A program made the translations under genes and the position numbers. A stretch of 64,000 bases of DNA. Source: Dehalogenimonas alkenigignens (GTDB taxonomy: Bacteria > Chloroflexota > Dehalococcoidia > Dehalococcoidales > Dehalococcoidaceae). Shown here in pieces: positions 52,484 through 61,624 of this stretch (its first letter is position 1; each line of letters begins with the position of its first letter). The DNA lies in assembly GCF_001466665.1 (NCBI RefSeq), contig NZ_KQ758903.1:1361684-1425683 (forward strand), written 5' to 3'. The notes beneath the pieces are model-generated. The model worked only from the letters and a program-made list of their open reading frames with translations. It was not told the DNA's origin and made no database searches.

Positions 52484-52965
52484 TGGCTCTCGCATTCTTG
52501 ATCTTTTCAGCGGGTATCATCATAAGCGCACTGGCGGTAGTGCTGCTCAAGAACATCTTCCGCGCCTCCTTAATGCTGGTGCTGTGCTTCTTCCTGGTAG
52601 CCGGGCTATTTGCCAGCCTCTCGGCGGATTTCCTGGCCGCCATCCAGGTACTCATTTATGTAGGCGCTATCTCGGTGCTCATCATCCTGGCCATCATGCT
52701 GACCCGGGAGATCACCCTAGGCAGTCTAACCAACAAACAGGCCATGCCGGCGCTCCTGGGCAGCGGCTTTGTCGCCGCGGCTCTCGTTTTCTCGATGCTG
52801 GCCACCGACTGGAACATCTCTACTGCCGAACCGGCCGAACCGACTACGCCGATACTGGCCAACCTGCTGTTTACCCCGGATAACTTCATGCTGCCGCTGG
52901 AGATGGCCGCGGTGCTGATGCTCACCGCCATAATCGGCGCCATCATTCTGGTGAGGGACAAGTGA
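52483..52965 (+). CDS. nuoJ: Complex I subunit J
   Basis: A 160-residue membrane subunit with five helices. The conserved pi-bulge helix region is LIYVGAISVLIILAIML, and the end reads MAAVLMLTAIIGAIILVRDK. It starts one base inside the nuoI stop region. Confidence 0.95.
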   Translation: MALAFLIFSAGIIISALAVVLLKNIFRASLMLVLCFFLVAGLFASLSADFLAAIQVLIYVGAISVLIILAIMLTREITLGSLTNKQAMPALLGSGFVAAALVFSMLATDWNISTAEPAEPTTPILANLLFTPDNFMLPLEMAAVLMLTAIIGAIILVRDK

Positions 52966-53276
52966 TGGAAGTCGGTCTGGACCACTATCTCATCCTTTCG
53001 GCGGTGCTCTTCGGTATCGGCTTATGGGGCGCGCTATCCAAAAAGAGCGCCGTGGTGATATTGATGTGCATCGAACTAATGCTCAACGCCGCGGCCATCG
53101 CCATGGTCGCCTTTTCCCGTTTCGTCGTGCCGGGACTCCTGACCGGGCAGGTATTCGCCATTTTCATCATCGTCGTGGCCGCCGCCGAGGCCACCGTAGC
53201 TCTGGCCATCATCATGTCCATCTACCGCTCCCGCGACACCATCGACGCCACCAAGATCGACCTGATGAAATGGTAA
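52962..53276 (+). CDS. nuoK: Complex I subunit K
   Basis: A 104-residue subunit of three helices, related to MrpC. It carries the membrane glutamates in VVILMCIELMLNAA and AAAEATVALAIIMSIYR that belong to the proton path. It overlaps nuoJ by four bases. Confidence 0.96.
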   Translation: MMEVGLDHYLILSAVLFGIGLWGALSKKSAVVILMCIELMLNAAAIAMVAFSRFVVPGLLTGQVFAIFIIVVAAAEATVALAIIMSIYRSRDTIDATKIDLMKW

Positions 53277-53292
53277 CCATGGAGCGAATGAC

Positions 53293-55257
53293 TTGATAAC
53301 GCAACCGTTTGTTTGGGCGATCTTCCTGCTTCCGCTGGGCGCCTTCGCCTTGATTTCTCTGGTCGTCAAGCCGGTACTGAAGCTGCGGGCTGAGGTCTCC
53401 GGCTATATCGGTATCGGCGCCATCGGTCTTGCCATGGCCCTGGCGCTGTGGGCGCTTGCCGCCGTTCTGGGCGCCGAGGAGCACGAAATCTTTATCGCCC
53501 CTCTGGAATGGTTGTCCGTCGGCAGCCTCAATATCGAGATGAGCATCATCCTCGACGGTCTGACGTCGGTGATGCTGGTGGTAATCTGCGCCGTGGCACT
53601 TATGGTCAACATCTACTCCATGGGCTACATGCACGGGGATCCCGGCTTCGAGCGCTATTATGCAGTACTGTCGCTATTCTCCGCCTCCATGATCGGGCTG
53701 GTGCTTTCAGGCAACCTGTTCATTACCTTCGCCTTTTGGGAACTGGTAGGCTTGTGCTCCTATCTGCTCATCGGCTTCTGGTTCCAACGCCCGGCGGCGG
53801 CCAGTGCCGCCAAGAAGGCCTTTATCATCACTCGCGTCGGCGATTTCGGCTTTTTGGCGGCGATCCTAGTACTGTTCGCTGCGACCGGAACCCTCAATAT
53901 CCACGAACTCAACGAACTGGCCGTAGCTGGCGTCCTGGCCGGTGGCGTGCTGACATGGGCGGCGCTGGGCATCTTCATGGGGGCGGTGGGCAAGAGCGCC
54001 CAGTTCCCGTTGCACGTCTGGCTGCCCGACGCCATGGAAGGCCCGACGCCGGTCTCGGCCCTCATCCACGCGGCGACCATGGTCGCCGCCGGTGTCTTCC
54101 TGGTGGCCCGCACCTTCCCTATGTTCGAGCACTCAACGACGGCGCTGACCATGGTGGCCGTCATCGGCGGCGTCACCGCCATTTTTGCCGCCTCGATGGG
54201 ACTGGTGATGCACGACATGAAGCGTGTCCTAGCGTACTCCACCATTTCCCAACTCGGCTATATGATGCTGGGCTTGGGCACCGGCGGCGTGGCCGTAGCC
54301 ATGTTCCACCTGGTGAACCACGCCTTCTTCAAGAGCCTGCTGTTTCTTGGTTCCGGTTCGGTCAACCACGCCACCGGCACCTTCGACCTGCGGCAGATGG
54401 GCGGGCTGAAACAACACATGCCCAAAACCTACTGGACCATGCTCATCGCTTCGGTTTCGATGGCTGGAATCTGGCCGCTGTCCGGTTTCTTCAGCAAGGA
54501 CGAGATCATCGCCGGCTCTTCGTCCCAGCCATTACTCATGGCGCTGGCGCTGGCCACCGTCTTCATCACCGCTTTCTACATGTTCCGGCTGATGTTCCTG
54601 GGTTTCCACGGGCATTACCGCGGCCACAGCCACCCACACGAATCGCCCTGGGTAATGACCGCACCACTGCTTTTACTGGCAGTGCCGGCCGCATTCTCCG
54701 GCTTCCTCAACCTGACCGGCGGCTTCGGAGGCTTGCTAGGCCATGGCGAGGAGACGAGCGTCATCGAAGGGCTTTTCGGCGCCTTCGCTCACCCCCTGAC
54801 CTGGCTGTCGCTGGGGCTAGCCGCGGCAGGTATCTTTTTGGCTTATGCCATCTATTTGAAGGGTTGGCTGTCGGCCGAATCCATCAGCCGCCGTTTCGGC
54901 GTCTTCTACGAACTGGTCAAGCGTAAATATTTCTTCGACGAGCTGTACGAGAAGGTAATCGGCGAGATACTGTTATTGCGCGGCGTATTCTCCGGCCTGC
55001 AATTCTTCGATTCCCGTGTGCTGGACAACGGCTTGAACACCGTGATCGTCGAAAACGCCGTCACCAGGAAACTTTTCGGCAAGTTCAAGTACTTCGATGA
55101 GAAGGCGGTCGACGGCACCGTTGACGCGATGGCTGAAAATACTATCGCCGCCGGCTCTTTGCTGCGGCGTGCCCAGACCGGTCAGCTTCAGAACTACGGC
55201 CTGTTCATCGCCTTCGGCATCCTGGCCGTGGCCGTGATCGTCTTTCTTGCCGGCTAA
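53293..55257 (+). CDS. nuoL: Complex I subunit L
   Basis: A 654-residue antiporter-like proton-pumping subunit with about 16 helices and a C-terminal lateral helix. It has FWELVGLCSYLLIGFW, VGKSAQFPLHVWLPDAMEGPTPVSALIHAATMVAAGVFLVAR and HAFFKSLLFLGSGSVNHATG. It starts on TTG with GGAG nine bases upstream. Confidence 0.97.
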   Translation: MITQPFVWAIFLLPLGAFALISLVVKPVLKLRAEVSGYIGIGAIGLAMALALWALAAVLGAEEHEIFIAPLEWLSVGSLNIEMSIILDGLTSVMLVVICAVALMVNIYSMGYMHGDPGFERYYAVLSLFSASMIGLVLSGNLFITFAFWELVGLCSYLLIGFWFQRPAAASAAKKAFIITRVGDFGFLAAILVLFAATGTLNIHELNELAVAGVLAGGVLTWAALGIFMGAVGKSAQFPLHVWLPDAMEGPTPVSALIHAATMVAAGVFLVARTFPMFEHSTTALTMVAVIGGVTAIFAASMGLVMHDMKRVLAYSTISQLGYMMLGLGTGGVAVAMFHLVNHAFFKSLLFLGSGSVNHATGTFDLRQMGGLKQHMPKTYWTMLIASVSMAGIWPLSGFFSKDEIIAGSSSQPLLMALALATVFITAFYMFRLMFLGFHGHYRGHSHPHESPWVMTAPLLLLAVPAAFSGFLNLTGGFGGLLGHGEETSVIEGLFGAFAHPLTWLSLGLAAAGIFLAYAIYLKGWLSAESISRRFGVFYELVKRKYFFDELYEKVIGEILLLRGVFSGLQFFDSRVLDNGLNTVIVENAVTRKLFGKFKYFDEKAVDGTVDAMAENTIAAGSLLRRAQTGQLQNYGLFIAFGILAVAVIVFLAG

Positions 55258-55269
55258 TAGGAGGTAGAT

Positions 55270-56760
55270 TTGGAGATACCCTATTTGACGCTCACCATCG
55301 CCATCCCTATCGCGGCGGCGATACTTATAGCCTTCTGGCCGCGGCTTCCGGCTTCGGGCATCAAGGTTCTTTCGCTCCTGGCGACCATTGTACCGTTCAT
55401 CCTTTCGGTGATCGTTTTCGCCGGCTTCGACCGTACTGCCGGCGGCTCTATGCAGTACGCCGAGAAAGTCTCCTGGATACCCCTCATCAACGCCAATTAT
55501 GCACTTGGTGTCGACGGCCTTTCGCTGCCCTTCTTGTTACTGACCACCTTCATCGGCTTCCTGGTCATCCTCATCTCATGGAAGATCAACCTCCGGGTTC
55601 GCGAATACTTCGCCTGGGTGCTGCTGCTCCAGGCTTCCATCACTGGAGTCTTCCTGGCCACCGATTTCTTACTCTTTTTCATCTTTTGGGAGCTGGAACT
55701 CATCCCGATGTACTTCCTCATCTCCATATGGGGCGCCGGCCGCCGCGAATACTCGGCACTTAAATACGTCCTCTACACCCTTCTTGGCGGTGCTTTCATA
55801 CTGGCTGGCATCCTTATCCTGTACTTTGCCACCGGTTCGCTGGACATCGTCAACCTTATCAACACCGACCTGACCGAAGTCTTGAAGACCAGTTCGCTGG
55901 CCCTAACCTTCGTCTTCTTCTTCCTGGGTTTCGCCATCAAACTGCCGGTATTCCCCTTCCACACCTGGCTACCGGACGCCCACACCGACGCCCCCACCGC
56001 GGTCTCTGTCATCCTTGCCGGTACTCTTCTTAAAATGGGCGGCTACGCCATGATCCGCATCAATGCCGCCGTGTTCCCCGAGGAGGCCCTGAAGTTCGCC
56101 CCTTTTATTCTCGTGCTGGCGGTGATCAACGTCGTTTACGGCGGCGCCATTACCTTGAAGCAGACTGATATCAAACGCCTCATCGCCTACTCCTCCATCA
56201 GCCATATGGGCTTCGTCCTGTTGGGTATCTTCGCCCTGGGCCAGGTATCGCTGGTCGGTGCATCGCTTCAGATGGTATCCCACGGCGTCATTACCGGCCT
56301 GCTCTTTGCCATCGTCGGTGTCGTGATGCATAATACGCATGAGCGGTCCATTCCCAAACTCGGCGGCTTGGCGCAGCAGACGCCGCGCACTGCCGTAATC
56401 TTCATCCTTGGCGGTCTTGGCGCCATGGCCGTACCGGCGACTTCCGGTTTTATTGCAGAAGTCATGGTGTTCCTTGGCGCCTATTCCAGTGGCGTAGTCG
56501 AGGGCATTCAGGTCTTCACTCTCATCTGCCTTTTGGGCATCCTCCTGGCCGCGGCTTACATCCTGTGGACGGTCCAGCGCGTCTTCTTCGGCCAACCGCT
56601 GCCGCGCTTCGAGGGCGTCCATGACGCCGACCGGGTGGAGCAAGCCTTCTCCGTCATCTTCATCGCCGCCATGTTCGTCATCGGCCTGTACCCGCGCATC
56701 ATCACCGACGTTCTTGACAGCGGCCTGAAGCCTATCGCCGCCCTGTTCGGAGGCTCATAG
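55270..56760 (+). CDS. nuoM: Complex I subunit M
   Basis: A 496-residue antiporter-like subunit. The glutamate and lysine residues of the pump are in FFIFWELELIPMYFLI and GFAIKLPVFPFHTWLPDAHTDAPTAVSVILAGTLLKMGGYA. TTG start with GGAGG upstream. Confidence 0.97.
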   Translation: MEIPYLTLTIAIPIAAAILIAFWPRLPASGIKVLSLLATIVPFILSVIVFAGFDRTAGGSMQYAEKVSWIPLINANYALGVDGLSLPFLLLTTFIGFLVILISWKINLRVREYFAWVLLLQASITGVFLATDFLLFFIFWELELIPMYFLISIWGAGRREYSALKYVLYTLLGGAFILAGILILYFATGSLDIVNLINTDLTEVLKTSSLALTFVFFFLGFAIKLPVFPFHTWLPDAHTDAPTAVSVILAGTLLKMGGYAMIRINAAVFPEEALKFAPFILVLAVINVVYGGAITLKQTDIKRLIAYSSISHMGFVLLGIFALGQVSLVGASLQMVSHGVITGLLFAIVGVVMHNTHERSIPKLGGLAQQTPRTAVIFILGGLGAMAVPATSGFIAEVMVFLGAYSSGVVEGIQVFTLICLLGILLAAAYILWTVQRVFFGQPLPRFEGVHDADRVEQAFSVIFIAAMFVIGLYPRIITDVLDSGLKPIAALFGGS

Positions 56761-58221
56761 TTGGACTACAGCCTCCTCCTGCCGGAACTCATCGTCCTGG
56801 GCACTGCCCTGGCCGTCATCCTGGCCGACCTGTTCATTACCCGGAAGAAGGTTTTGGTCGGCCTGGCTTTAGCCGGCCTTGCCACCGCCATCGGGATGGC
56901 GATTATCCAGTGGCCCGACGCGCCGCAGACTTTATTCGGCGGCATGGTGGCCCACGATCCCTTTGCTTCGTTCTTCAAGGTCTTCTTCCCATTGATGGCC
57001 GGATTGGTCATCCTGGCCTCGGAAGACTACGTCGATAAGTTCCGCAAATACCACGGCGAATACCACGCCCTGGTGCTGCTGGCTGCTCTGGGCATGATGC
57101 TTATCGCCCAGGCATCGAACCTGATCACCCTCTACCTGTCGCTGGAGATCACCGCCGTGGCCTTCTATGTCCTCGTGGGCATTCAGAAGGATAAGAAGTC
57201 CACCGAGTCGGCATTAAAGTACGTGCTGCTATCCGGCGTGGCCTCGGCAGTGCTGGTCTACGGCATGGCCCTGGTCTTCGGCTTCACTGGCTCCACCGGC
57301 CTCGCCGATATCGCCGCGGCCATCCAATCGATGCCTCCGGCCGAGATCCTTAACAGCCCCGGCCTGCTCATGGGTCTGGTGCTGGTTATCGCCGGGCTGG
57401 GCTTCAAGATTGCCGCCGTGCCTTTCCAGTTCTGGGTGCCTGACGTCTATGAAGGCGCGCCGACGCCCATCACTATGTACCTCTCGGTCGCTTCCAAGGC
57501 GGCCGGTTTCGCCCTCATCCTGAGGGTCTTGGGCTCCGCCTTCGTCGAGCCCGGGGCGCTAGCCCAGCAGTGGGCGCCGGTCGTCGCCATCGTCTCGGCT
57601 ATCGGCATGACGCTGGGCAATCTGATGGCTATCCCCCAGCAGAACATCAAGCGCCTGCTGGGCTTCTCCACCGTGGCCCACGCCGGCTATATCCTGGTCG
57701 GCTTGGCCGCCCTGGGCAACGCGCCGGACCTTTCGACGCTGGCGGTCAGCTCAGTCCTCTTCTACCTCATTGCCTTCGCCGTCTCCGACCTGGCTGCCTT
57801 CATCGCCGTCATCGCCATCTCCCGGCGGCTGGGATCGGACAACTTCGCCGATTACGCCGGGCTGGCCCGCACCTCGCCGGTCATGGCCGGAGCGCTGACC
57901 CTGGCGCTCCTGTCACTCATCGGCTTCCCGCCGACTGCCGGCTTCCTGGCCAAGTTCTATATCTTTAACGCCGGCGTCCAGGCCGACTTGCTGTGGCTGG
58001 TGGTGCTGGCGGCCATCAACACCGTCATCTCCGCCTACTATTACTTCGGTGTTATCAAGTTGCTGTGGCTGCGTGAACCGGCGGAGCGTATCGACGTACC
58101 GGCTTCCGGTGCGTTGAAGACCGCCCTGGCTCTGTCGCTCATCGGCATTCTCCTTTTCGGCATCGTCCCGGCGGCGGCGCTGGAACTATCCGAGGCCGCG
58201 GCGGCGATGTTCGGCCCCTAA
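56761..58221 (+). CDS. nuoN: Complex I subunit N
   Basis: A 486-residue antiporter-like subunit, with YLSLEITAVAFYVLVGIQK, GFKIAAVPFQFWVPDVYEGAPTPITMYLSV and LLSLIGFPPTAGFLAKFYIF. It begins on TTG right after the nuoM stop, with no gap, and has no separate ribosome binding site beyond GGAGG inside the end of nuoM. It is the last complex I gene; no nuoE, nuoF or nuoG follows. Confidence 0.97.
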   Translation: MDYSLLLPELIVLGTALAVILADLFITRKKVLVGLALAGLATAIGMAIIQWPDAPQTLFGGMVAHDPFASFFKVFFPLMAGLVILASEDYVDKFRKYHGEYHALVLLAALGMMLIAQASNLITLYLSLEITAVAFYVLVGIQKDKKSTESALKYVLLSGVASAVLVYGMALVFGFTGSTGLADIAAAIQSMPPAEILNSPGLLMGLVLVIAGLGFKIAAVPFQFWVPDVYEGAPTPITMYLSVASKAAGFALILRVLGSAFVEPGALAQQWAPVVAIVSAIGMTLGNLMAIPQQNIKRLLGFSTVAHAGYILVGLAALGNAPDLSTLAVSSVLFYLIAFAVSDLAAFIAVIAISRRLGSDNFADYAGLARTSPVMAGALTLALLSLIGFPPTAGFLAKFYIFNAGVQADLLWLVVLAAINTVISAYYYFGVIKLLWLREPAERIDVPASGALKTALALSLIGILLFGIVPAAALELSEAAAAMFGP

Positions 58222-59016
58222 ATGTCCCTCGACCTGATCGACAGCCACGCACACCTCGACCTGCCGGACTTTGCCCCGGATCTCGACGATGTGCTGATAC
58301 GGGCGGATGATGCCGGTGTAAACACCATCATCACCATCGGAATTGACATTCCTTCGAGCAAGAAAGCCATCGGATTGGCCGCAGCACACGACAATATCTA
58401 CGCCACCGTCGGCATCCACCCATGCGACTCTGCGGCAGCCACCGATGAAACGCTAGCGGATTTGGCGAAATTAGCGGCCAGTCCAAAGGTCGTCGCCATC
58501 GGTGAAACCGGCCTGGATTTCTACCACAAACCGTTCTCCGAGGCAGTCCAATTTAAGGCCCTGACATTCCAGCTAGACCTGGCGGTACAAACTGGTAAAC
58601 CTGTCGTCATCCACAACCGAGCCGCCGATGCAGCTATCGTACCACTGCTCGAAGATTGGGCCGCGGCTAACCCGGGGCATCAACAGGGTGTCATCCACTG
58701 CTTCGGTGGCGACATCGAAACGGCGGACAGATACCTCAAAGCCGGCTTCCACATCTCGCTCGGCAGTTATGTCACCTACCCATCATCACGCAAGAGCCAC
58801 GACATTTACCGTTACATCCCGCTAGAGCGTTTGCTACTTGAGACAGATTGCCCCTTCCTGCCGCCCCAGGGACAACGTGGCAAGCGCAACGAGCCGTCGT
58901 ACCTAGTTCAGACGGTACAAGCGCTGGCCGACATTAGAGAGATCCCAGTTGAGGAACTGGCCCGGGCGACTGCGCAAAACGCCCGCAGACTGTTTGGCCT
59001 ACCCGAAATCAGCTAG
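58222..59016 (+). CDS. TatD-family metal-dependent hydrolase / deoxyribonuclease
   Basis: A 264-residue TIM-barrel metallohydrolase. Metal ligands are in LIDSHAHLDLPDF, IGETGLDFYH, VIHNRAA, IHCFGG and LLLETDCPFLPPQ. Relatives are 3'-5' DNases acting in repair. The ATG follows the nuoN stop directly, so it is probably cotranscribed with nuo. It ends four bases inside the convergent nth gene. Confidence 0.93.
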   Translation: MSLDLIDSHAHLDLPDFAPDLDDVLIRADDAGVNTIITIGIDIPSSKKAIGLAAAHDNIYATVGIHPCDSAAATDETLADLAKLAASPKVVAIGETGLDFYHKPFSEAVQFKALTFQLDLAVQTGKPVVIHNRAADAAIVPLLEDWAAANPGHQQGVIHCFGGDIETADRYLKAGFHISLGSYVTYPSSRKSHDIYRYIPLERLLLETDCPFLPPQGQRGKRNEPSYLVQTVQALADIREIPVEELARATAQNARRLFGLPEIS

Positions 59017-59651
59017 ACCTTGAACGCCGAGGGGCAGATGTCGTTCAAAAAGCAGACGGCGCAGTTGGGCTTGCGCGCCGTGCAGACGGCTCGACCGTGG
59101 TCTTGGAGCAGGTGGGCGACACGTCCCCACTCGTCGTAAGGGACGATTTTCATCAGGTCTTTCTCTATCTTCACCGGGTCTTCCTGTTGTGTGTAGCCGA
59201 GCCTCTTTGACAACCGGGCGACGTGGGTATCTACTGCGATGCCCTCAATCTTGCCGAAGGCATTCCACAGCACAATGTTGGCCGACTTTCGCGCCGCCCC
59301 GGGTATCTGCACCAGTTCTTCCATGGTCTGCGGTACTTTACCCCCGAACTTATCAATAAGGGTATTTCCCATGCCGATGAGGCTCTTGGCTTTCTGATGG
59401 TAGAATCCTGATTTCTTGATTAGAGCCTCGAGTTCTTCGACGTCGGCGGTGGCATAGTCCTCGGCAGTCTTGTATTTGGCAAAAAGCGCCGGTGTCAGGG
59501 AGTTGATAGCGACGTCGGTCGTTTGCGCCGAAAGAATGACAGCCGTGAGCAGTTGGAGGGGATCGGTGAAATTCAAAGCGATATGAGACTTGGGGTAAGC
59601 CTTTTTCAAGCGGTTGATGGTCTCGGAGATATCGGCCGGTCTGTCGATCAT
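59013..59651 (-). CDS. nth: Endonuclease III
   Basis: A 212-residue base-excision repair glycosylase/lyase for oxidised pyrimidines. It has the helix-hairpin-helix VQIPGAARKSANIVLWNAFG with the catalytic lysine, the catalytic aspartate in VDTHVARLSKRLG, and the 4Fe-4S motif CTARKPNCAVCFLNDIC. The usual PGVGRKTA is PGAARKSA here. The predicted transcription start coincides with the ATG, so the mRNA should be leaderless. Confidence 0.95.
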   Translation of the reverse strand: MIDRPADISETINRLKKAYPKSHIALNFTDPLQLLTAVILSAQTTDVAINSLTPALFAKYKTAEDYATADVEELEALIKKSGFYHQKAKSLIGMGNTLIDKFGGKVPQTMEELVQIPGAARKSANIVLWNAFGKIEGIAVDTHVARLSKRLGYTQQEDPVKIEKDLMKIVPYDEWGRVAHLLQDHGRAVCTARKPNCAVCFLNDICPSAFKV

Positions 59652-59657
59652 GATTTA

Positions 59658-59686
59658 AGTGTAAACGTCAGGCGGGGGTTTGACAA
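59658..59686 (-). promoter_or_regulatory. Promoter of nth, placed for a leaderless mRNA
   Basis: On the minus strand TTGTCA and TACACT are 17 bases apart. The -10 is followed by TAAATC and then the ATG, so transcription is expected at the A of the start codon. Confidence 0.78.
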
Positions 59687-59698
59687 GGGAATTGGGGT

Positions 59699-60715
59699 GT
59701 GAGTGGTGAGCCGCACAGGCTTCGAACCTGTAACCTGCTGATTAAGAGTCAGCGAAACACGAATAAACTGCTTAACAAGTTGACTGTGACCGAACTTGCC
59801 TTGTTAAGCGGATTGAGCAAATCCTATATCTCCCAAGTAAAAAGCAGTAAACGCCCTCCCAGTGAGAAATTACTTCGACGTTTGAATCACAAGACTACCT
59901 CTAATGCTCGTCAGGAAGATTATGTTGCTCTGTTCATATCATCAAGAACGTCAATGGGTGTCAGCCCCAAAACACTTAGATTCTATCTTGACAGACTTGG
60001 GCAGTTTGAAAGAAAAGTTTCCTATCTCAAAGCAAATAAACTTGATATAGAGCTTTACCTGAACACTATTCCACCTAATAAGAATGGATTGGCAACTCGT
60101 CATGCCTCATACCGAGCAATAAAGGCTTTTTATGCATGGTTAGAATCAACATTTGAAATCAAAAATCCAATAAGCAATCTCACTGCCCCAATACTTTCAA
60201 AGGTGATTATGCCCAGCCTCACGAAGGAACAGGTACAACATCTAATTGAAGTGGCAGATAATCAAAGAGATAAGGCAATTATTGCCCTTTTTGTTGAGAG
60301 TGGTCTTCGACTAAGCGAACTATCAAACATTCAAGCCCAGCACATAGACTGGAGCAACCGAACCATACAAGTACTTGGAAAGGGCAGGAAAGAGGCTCTA
60401 GCGCCCTTTGGCGAACTCTCAGAAGGTTATATAAGAGAACTGTTATCCAAGGAGCGTAAAGGTCAAAATATTTGGGGAATAAATCACTGGGGAATCGTAA
60501 TGATGCTCAGACGACTAGAAGAGCGCACTGGTCTGCCCTGCAACCCCCATACTTTTAGAAGGACATTCGCTTGCTTGCTAAGGAAAGCTGGGGTGGATAC
60601 AATGACCATCAAAGATCTTGGCCGTTGGGAAAGCATCGAAATGGTTCAGAGATATACCAGGTCGATTCGATTCCAAGATAGCTTGAAGTTCTACTCAGGT
60701 CCGCTAAGCGTTTGA
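59699..60715 (+). CDS. int: Tyrosine recombinase / integrase with N-terminal helix-turn-helix
   Basis: A phage-type integrase of up to 338 residues. Catalytic residues are in VESGLRLSELSNI (Arg), LGKGRKE (Lys), HTFRRTFACLLRKAG (His and Arg) and GRWESIEMVQRYTR (Tyr); the N-terminal core-binding domain is around SPKTLRFYLDRLGQFERK. Before it, LTVTELALLSGLSKSYISQV looks like a small helix-turn-helix. The first 19 codons from the GTG at 59699 read antisense through the tRNA-Lys fragment, so the real start may be later, for example TTG at 59780 or GTG at 59786. In the excised circle the upstream sequence would differ. Confidence 0.92.
   Translation: MSGEPHRLRTCNLLIKSQRNTNKLLNKLTVTELALLSGLSKSYISQVKSSKRPPSEKLLRRLNHKTTSNARQEDYVALFISSRTSMGVSPKTLRFYLDRLGQFERKVSYLKANKLDIELYLNTIPPNKNGLATRHASYRAIKAFYAWLESTFEIKNPISNLTAPILSKVIMPSLTKEQVQHLIEVADNQRDKAIIALFVESGLRLSELSNIQAQHIDWSNRTIQVLGKGRKEALAPFGELSEGYIRELLSKERKGQNIWGINHWGIVMMLRRLEERTGLPCNPHTFRRTFACLLRKAGVDTMTIKDLGRWESIEMVQRYTRSIRFQDSLKFYSGPLSV
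59704..59753 (-). pseudogene. 3' fragment of tRNA-Lys (CTT), attachment site of the integrated element
   Basis: On the minus strand the anticodon arm GCTGA-CTCTTAA-TCAGC, variable loop AGGTT, T arm ACAGG-TTCGAAG-CCTGT, acceptor 3' strand GCGGCTC, A and CCA are all intact. The D arm and the acceptor 5' strand are missing: to the right of 59753 the sequence no longer resembles tRNA-Lys. This is the usual trace of a tyrosine integrase that recombines at the anticodon arm. Confidence 0.9.
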
Positions 60716-60724
60716 GTAAATAGA

Positions 60725-61516
60725 ATGAACAATCTCACTGCTAAAAGGGAAAAGCCCGCAACCCGACCACCATCCCTTCATTATCCTGGCCAGTCTCTTG
60801 ATTATGAGATTGAAAACATCCGTTTGCTCAGAGCACGCAACTTCATAGTTGTAATGATACTATTGACAGTTGCGGTATATTCTTGGATGCCTTATCTGGG
60901 AATTCCACCTCAACCGTATGTCGCCACAGCGATTCTCATTGGGTATGCGGTTTATTTTATTACCGAGGATAGTAAACTTAGCCAGCGCTTACGCAATGCC
61001 CAGCTAGGAAGTGATGGAGAAAAACAAGTTGGAGAAGTACTCGACGGGCTCAAGCGTAAGGGCTACGCGGTATTTCACGATATAGTGTCTATCACGCCCG
61101 ACTTCAATATAGACCATGTGGTAGTCTCTGAGCACGGAATCTTTGCCATTGAAACTAAAAACCATACGAAGCCTAATCCGCATGACAAGGTTGTATATGA
61201 TGGAAAGAATATTGTTGTCGGTAGTTTGAAGCCCACAAGTGATCCCATTGTACAAGTGAATCGAAACGCAAAATGGCTTACTGAGAATCTCTACAAGAGT
61301 ACTGGTAAAAGCTTCCCTGTCAAGCCAGTCGTTGTTTATCCTTATTGGATGGTAGACAACCTCGTAAAAGACAATTCTCGAGGAACTTGGGTATTAAATC
61401 CTAAGCAACTTTCGGGATATATCGAGCGTGCCCCAATGAGTCTTAGCCAGGAAGAAGTGCAACAAGTCAGCTATTATCTGACATTTTTAATTCGCGTGAA
61501 CGAAACGAAAAAATGA
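60725..61516 (+). CDS. Membrane protein with a NERD (nuclease-related) domain
   Basis: A 263-residue protein with two hydrophobic segments (about residues 38-56 and 62-78) followed by a NERD domain: GSDGEKQVGEVLDGL, the acidic site in FNIDHVVVSEHGIFAIETKNH, and a later VNRNAKWLTENL. NERD domains resemble nucleases of the restriction-endonuclease fold and are frequent in mobile or defence-related loci; its activity is unproven. It follows the integrase by nine bases. Confidence 0.82.
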   Translation: MNNLTAKREKPATRPPSLHYPGQSLDYEIENIRLLRARNFIVVMILLTVAVYSWMPYLGIPPQPYVATAILIGYAVYFITEDSKLSQRLRNAQLGSDGEKQVGEVLDGLKRKGYAVFHDIVSITPDFNIDHVVVSEHGIFAIETKNHTKPNPHDKVVYDGKNIVVGSLKPTSDPIVQVNRNAKWLTENLYKSTGKSFPVKPVVVYPYWMVDNLVKDNSRGTWVLNPKQLSGYIERAPMSLSQEEVQQVSYYLTFLIRVNETKK

Positions 61517-61624
61517 ATAGCAATATAGTCAACCCAGACACGCCATTTTCTATGTAAGAAGGAATTTTCGTCTAATTAGAAAATACAATAAAGGCTAGCA
61601 ATTAGAGAGAGGAATAACCTAAAA

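Noticed and set aside
53448-54926. A 492-codon frame overlapping nuoL
   Set aside because: It is an arginine- and histidine-rich shadow of nuoL in another phase; nuoL itself is fully conserved.
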